NCBI GenBank assembly: GCA_020635285.1
Contig: JACKAB010000006.1
Span: 62,001-126,000 of the forward strand
Direction: 5' to 3'
Length of the DNA: 64,000 bases
Source: Ignavibacteriales bacterium
Lineage (GTDB): Bacteria > Bacteroidota > Ignavibacteria > Ignavibacteriales > Melioribacteraceae
Position numbers and translations under genes: made by a program. Shown here one piece after another: positions 62,917 to 64,000 of the stretch. The notes beneath the pieces were generated by a model that was given only the letters and a program-made list of their open reading frames with translations, had not been told where the DNA came from and ran no database searches. Each line of letters opens with the position of its first letter. The first letter of the stretch is position 1.

Positions 62917-64000
62917 ATGAAAATTAATGTTAGTTCTGAAATTGGAGAATTGGAAGGAGTAATTGTTCACACTCAAGGCAAAGAAGTTGAGAACATGACG
63001 CCTCAGAATGCTGAACGTGCGCTTTATAGTGACATATTAAATCTTTCTGTTGCTTCTAAAGAATATATTCAATTTAAAAAGGTTCTAAAAAAAGTAGCAA
63101 CAGTATTTGAAGTAAGTGATTTATTAAAAACGGTATTGAGCGATCAAGAATCAAAAAGAACTTTAATTACAAAAATCTGCGAAAAGGAAAATGTGCCGGA
63201 AATTATTGATTATCTTCTTGAACAAACTCCCAATGATTTAGCAAAGCAATTGATTGAGGGAGTTCCATTAATTGAAGTAAACTTAACAAAATATTTAAGC
63301 GACGAAAGATATGAACTTCAGCCTCTGCATAATTTTTTCTTTACAAGGGATGCTTCTGTTTCCATTAATAATAAAGTTTTAATTGGTAAATTGGCAAACC
63401 AGGTGAGAGAACGCGAAGCATTAATAATGGAATCAATTTTTAATTCTTCAAAATTATTTCAGACCAAAACGTTAAATCCTAACTTAGATCTAAGTGCTCC
63501 CAAAATTACTATTGAAGGAGGGGATATTTTAATTGCAAGGGAAGATATTATTTTAGTAGGTATTGGCGAACGAACTACTCCACAAGGAATTGATTTTTTA
63601 ATAGAATACTTTAAGCAGACAAAACGTAAGGTAAATATTATTGCTCAAGTTTTACCACGTAAGCCTGAATCATTTATTCATTTGGATATGGTTTTTACTT
63701 TGCTAGATACAAATAAGTGTCTGATCTATTCTCCAGTTATACTTAACAATCATGCTTATGAAGCAGTTCAGATTTCGATTGATAACGGTAAAGTTAAAAG
63801 TATAAATGAAGAGTTGAGTTTAATCGAATCTCTTTCAAAATTAGGAATGGATTTAGAACCAATTTATTGTGGCGGCAATAGTGACGCTTGGACGCAGGAG
63901 CGGGAGCAGTGGCATAGCGGCGCAAACTTTTTTGCACATGCCCCGGGTAAAATAATAGGCTATGGACGAAACGAATACACAATTGATGCAATAAACAAAA
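62917..64000 (+). CDS. arcA: Arginine deiminase (partial, 3' end outside window)
   Basis: The first 361 residues of an enzyme that hydrolyses arginine to citrulline and ammonia. It has LHNFFFTRDASV (142-145 FTRD), the substrate-binding EGGD at 200-203, the catalytic His in IHLDMVFT, and CGGNSDAWTQEREQW. The catalytic Cys near the C-terminus lies past the window edge. AAAGGG precedes the ATG, 23 bases after the aminopeptidase stop, so the two may be cotranscribed. In a cell that also makes arginine, this suggests arginine catabolism or energy generation. Confidence 0.9.
   Translation, partial: MKINVSSEIGELEGVIVHTQGKEVENMTPQNAERALYSDILNLSVASKEYIQFKKVLKKVATVFEVSDLLKTVLSDQESKRTLITKICEKENVPEIIDYLLEQTPNDLAKQLIEGVPLIEVNLTKYLSDERYELQPLHNFFFTRDASVSINNKVLIGKLANQVREREALIMESIFNSSKLFQTKTLNPNLDLSAPKITIEGGDILIAREDIILVGIGERTTPQGIDFLIEYFKQTKRKVNIIAQVLPRKPESFIHLDMVFTLLDTNKCLIYSPVILNNHAYEAVQISIDNGKVKSINEELSLIESLSKLGMDLEPIYCGGNSDAWTQEREQWHSGANFFAHAPGKIIGYGRNEYTIDAINK

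Noticed and set aside
1..64000. Possible CRISPR array, prophage, insertion sequence, tRNA or rRNA
   Set aside because: No regularly spaced direct repeats, no transposase or phage motifs, and no tRNA arm or rRNA sequence was recognised on reading both strands.

Overview
The window is AT-rich chromosomal DNA, most likely from the Ignavibacteriota/Chlorobiota side of the Bacteroidota superphylum. The best clue is the C-terminal sorting motif LSQNYPNPFNPETRIKFSL in a secreted protein (about 55.1 kb), typical of type IX secretion in Ignavibacteria. A bacillithiol-type BshA, many beta-barrel proteins, Crp/Fnr regulators and multiheme respiration agree with this. I saw no tRNA, rRNA, CRISPR array, insertion sequence or phage gene.

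Layout. 0-7 kb: a Crp/Fnr regulator, then two TetR-type regulators with an RND/MMPL exporter, a LolA-like protein and an outer-membrane barrel, forming an efflux cassette with a visible TetR operator. 7-9.9 kb: a gene-poor stretch and a TPR histidine kinase. 10-13.1 kb: copper handling (HMA-AraC regulator, CopZ-like chaperone, Cu+ ATPase). 13.4-16.1 kb: small envelope proteins, a His-rich NifX-like protein and a DUF134 regulator with a perfect palindrome beside it. 16.1-24.1 kb: sugar-nucleotide and glycan genes (RmlD, BshA, Ugd, RmlC, GalE, a membrane glycosyltransferase) plus a MarR regulator.

24.2-38.7 kb is the most distinctive region, a sulfur-respiration island read entirely on the minus strand. 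Two parallel modules each pair a split YeeE/YedE (TsuA-type) sulfur channel with a rhodanese-like domain and a membrane redox complex. Module A is a MerR regulator, a PsrABC-like molybdopterin reductase, two half-size YeeE proteins and a separate rhodanese. Module B is an octaheme OTR-family cytochrome, a cytochrome b, a half YeeE and a YeeE-rhodanese fusion. Both rhodanese domains appear to lack the catalytic cysteine, yet both proteins end in a basic tail with a C-terminal Gly-Cys. An undecaheme cytochrome, MobA and two RsbRD-N-like helical proteins follow.

38.8-47.2 kb: mixed housekeeping genes (hydrolase, Nudix, four-helix-bundle protein, HldD, MetH, FabI, DUF1801). 47.3-54.9 kb: an arginine operon argC-J-B-D-R-G-H. 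54.9-61.6 kb: a nine-gene minus-strand envelope redox cluster (porin, FMN-binding protein, membrane protein, Crp/Fnr, heme lipoprotein, YceI, DUF5777 barrel, DUF2892, type IX-secreted monoheme repeat protein). 61.7-64 kb: an M29 aminopeptidase and the start of arginine deiminase, which runs off the end.

Sequence quality: many genes (histidine kinase, glycosyltransferase, Nudix, hldD, metH, argH, the type IX protein, M29 peptidase) are broken by one- or two-base indels, mostly in A or T runs, while the shifted frames keep family-typical residues. I read these mainly as assembly or long-read errors rather than decay. Positions of these genes are given as the reconstructed full span.
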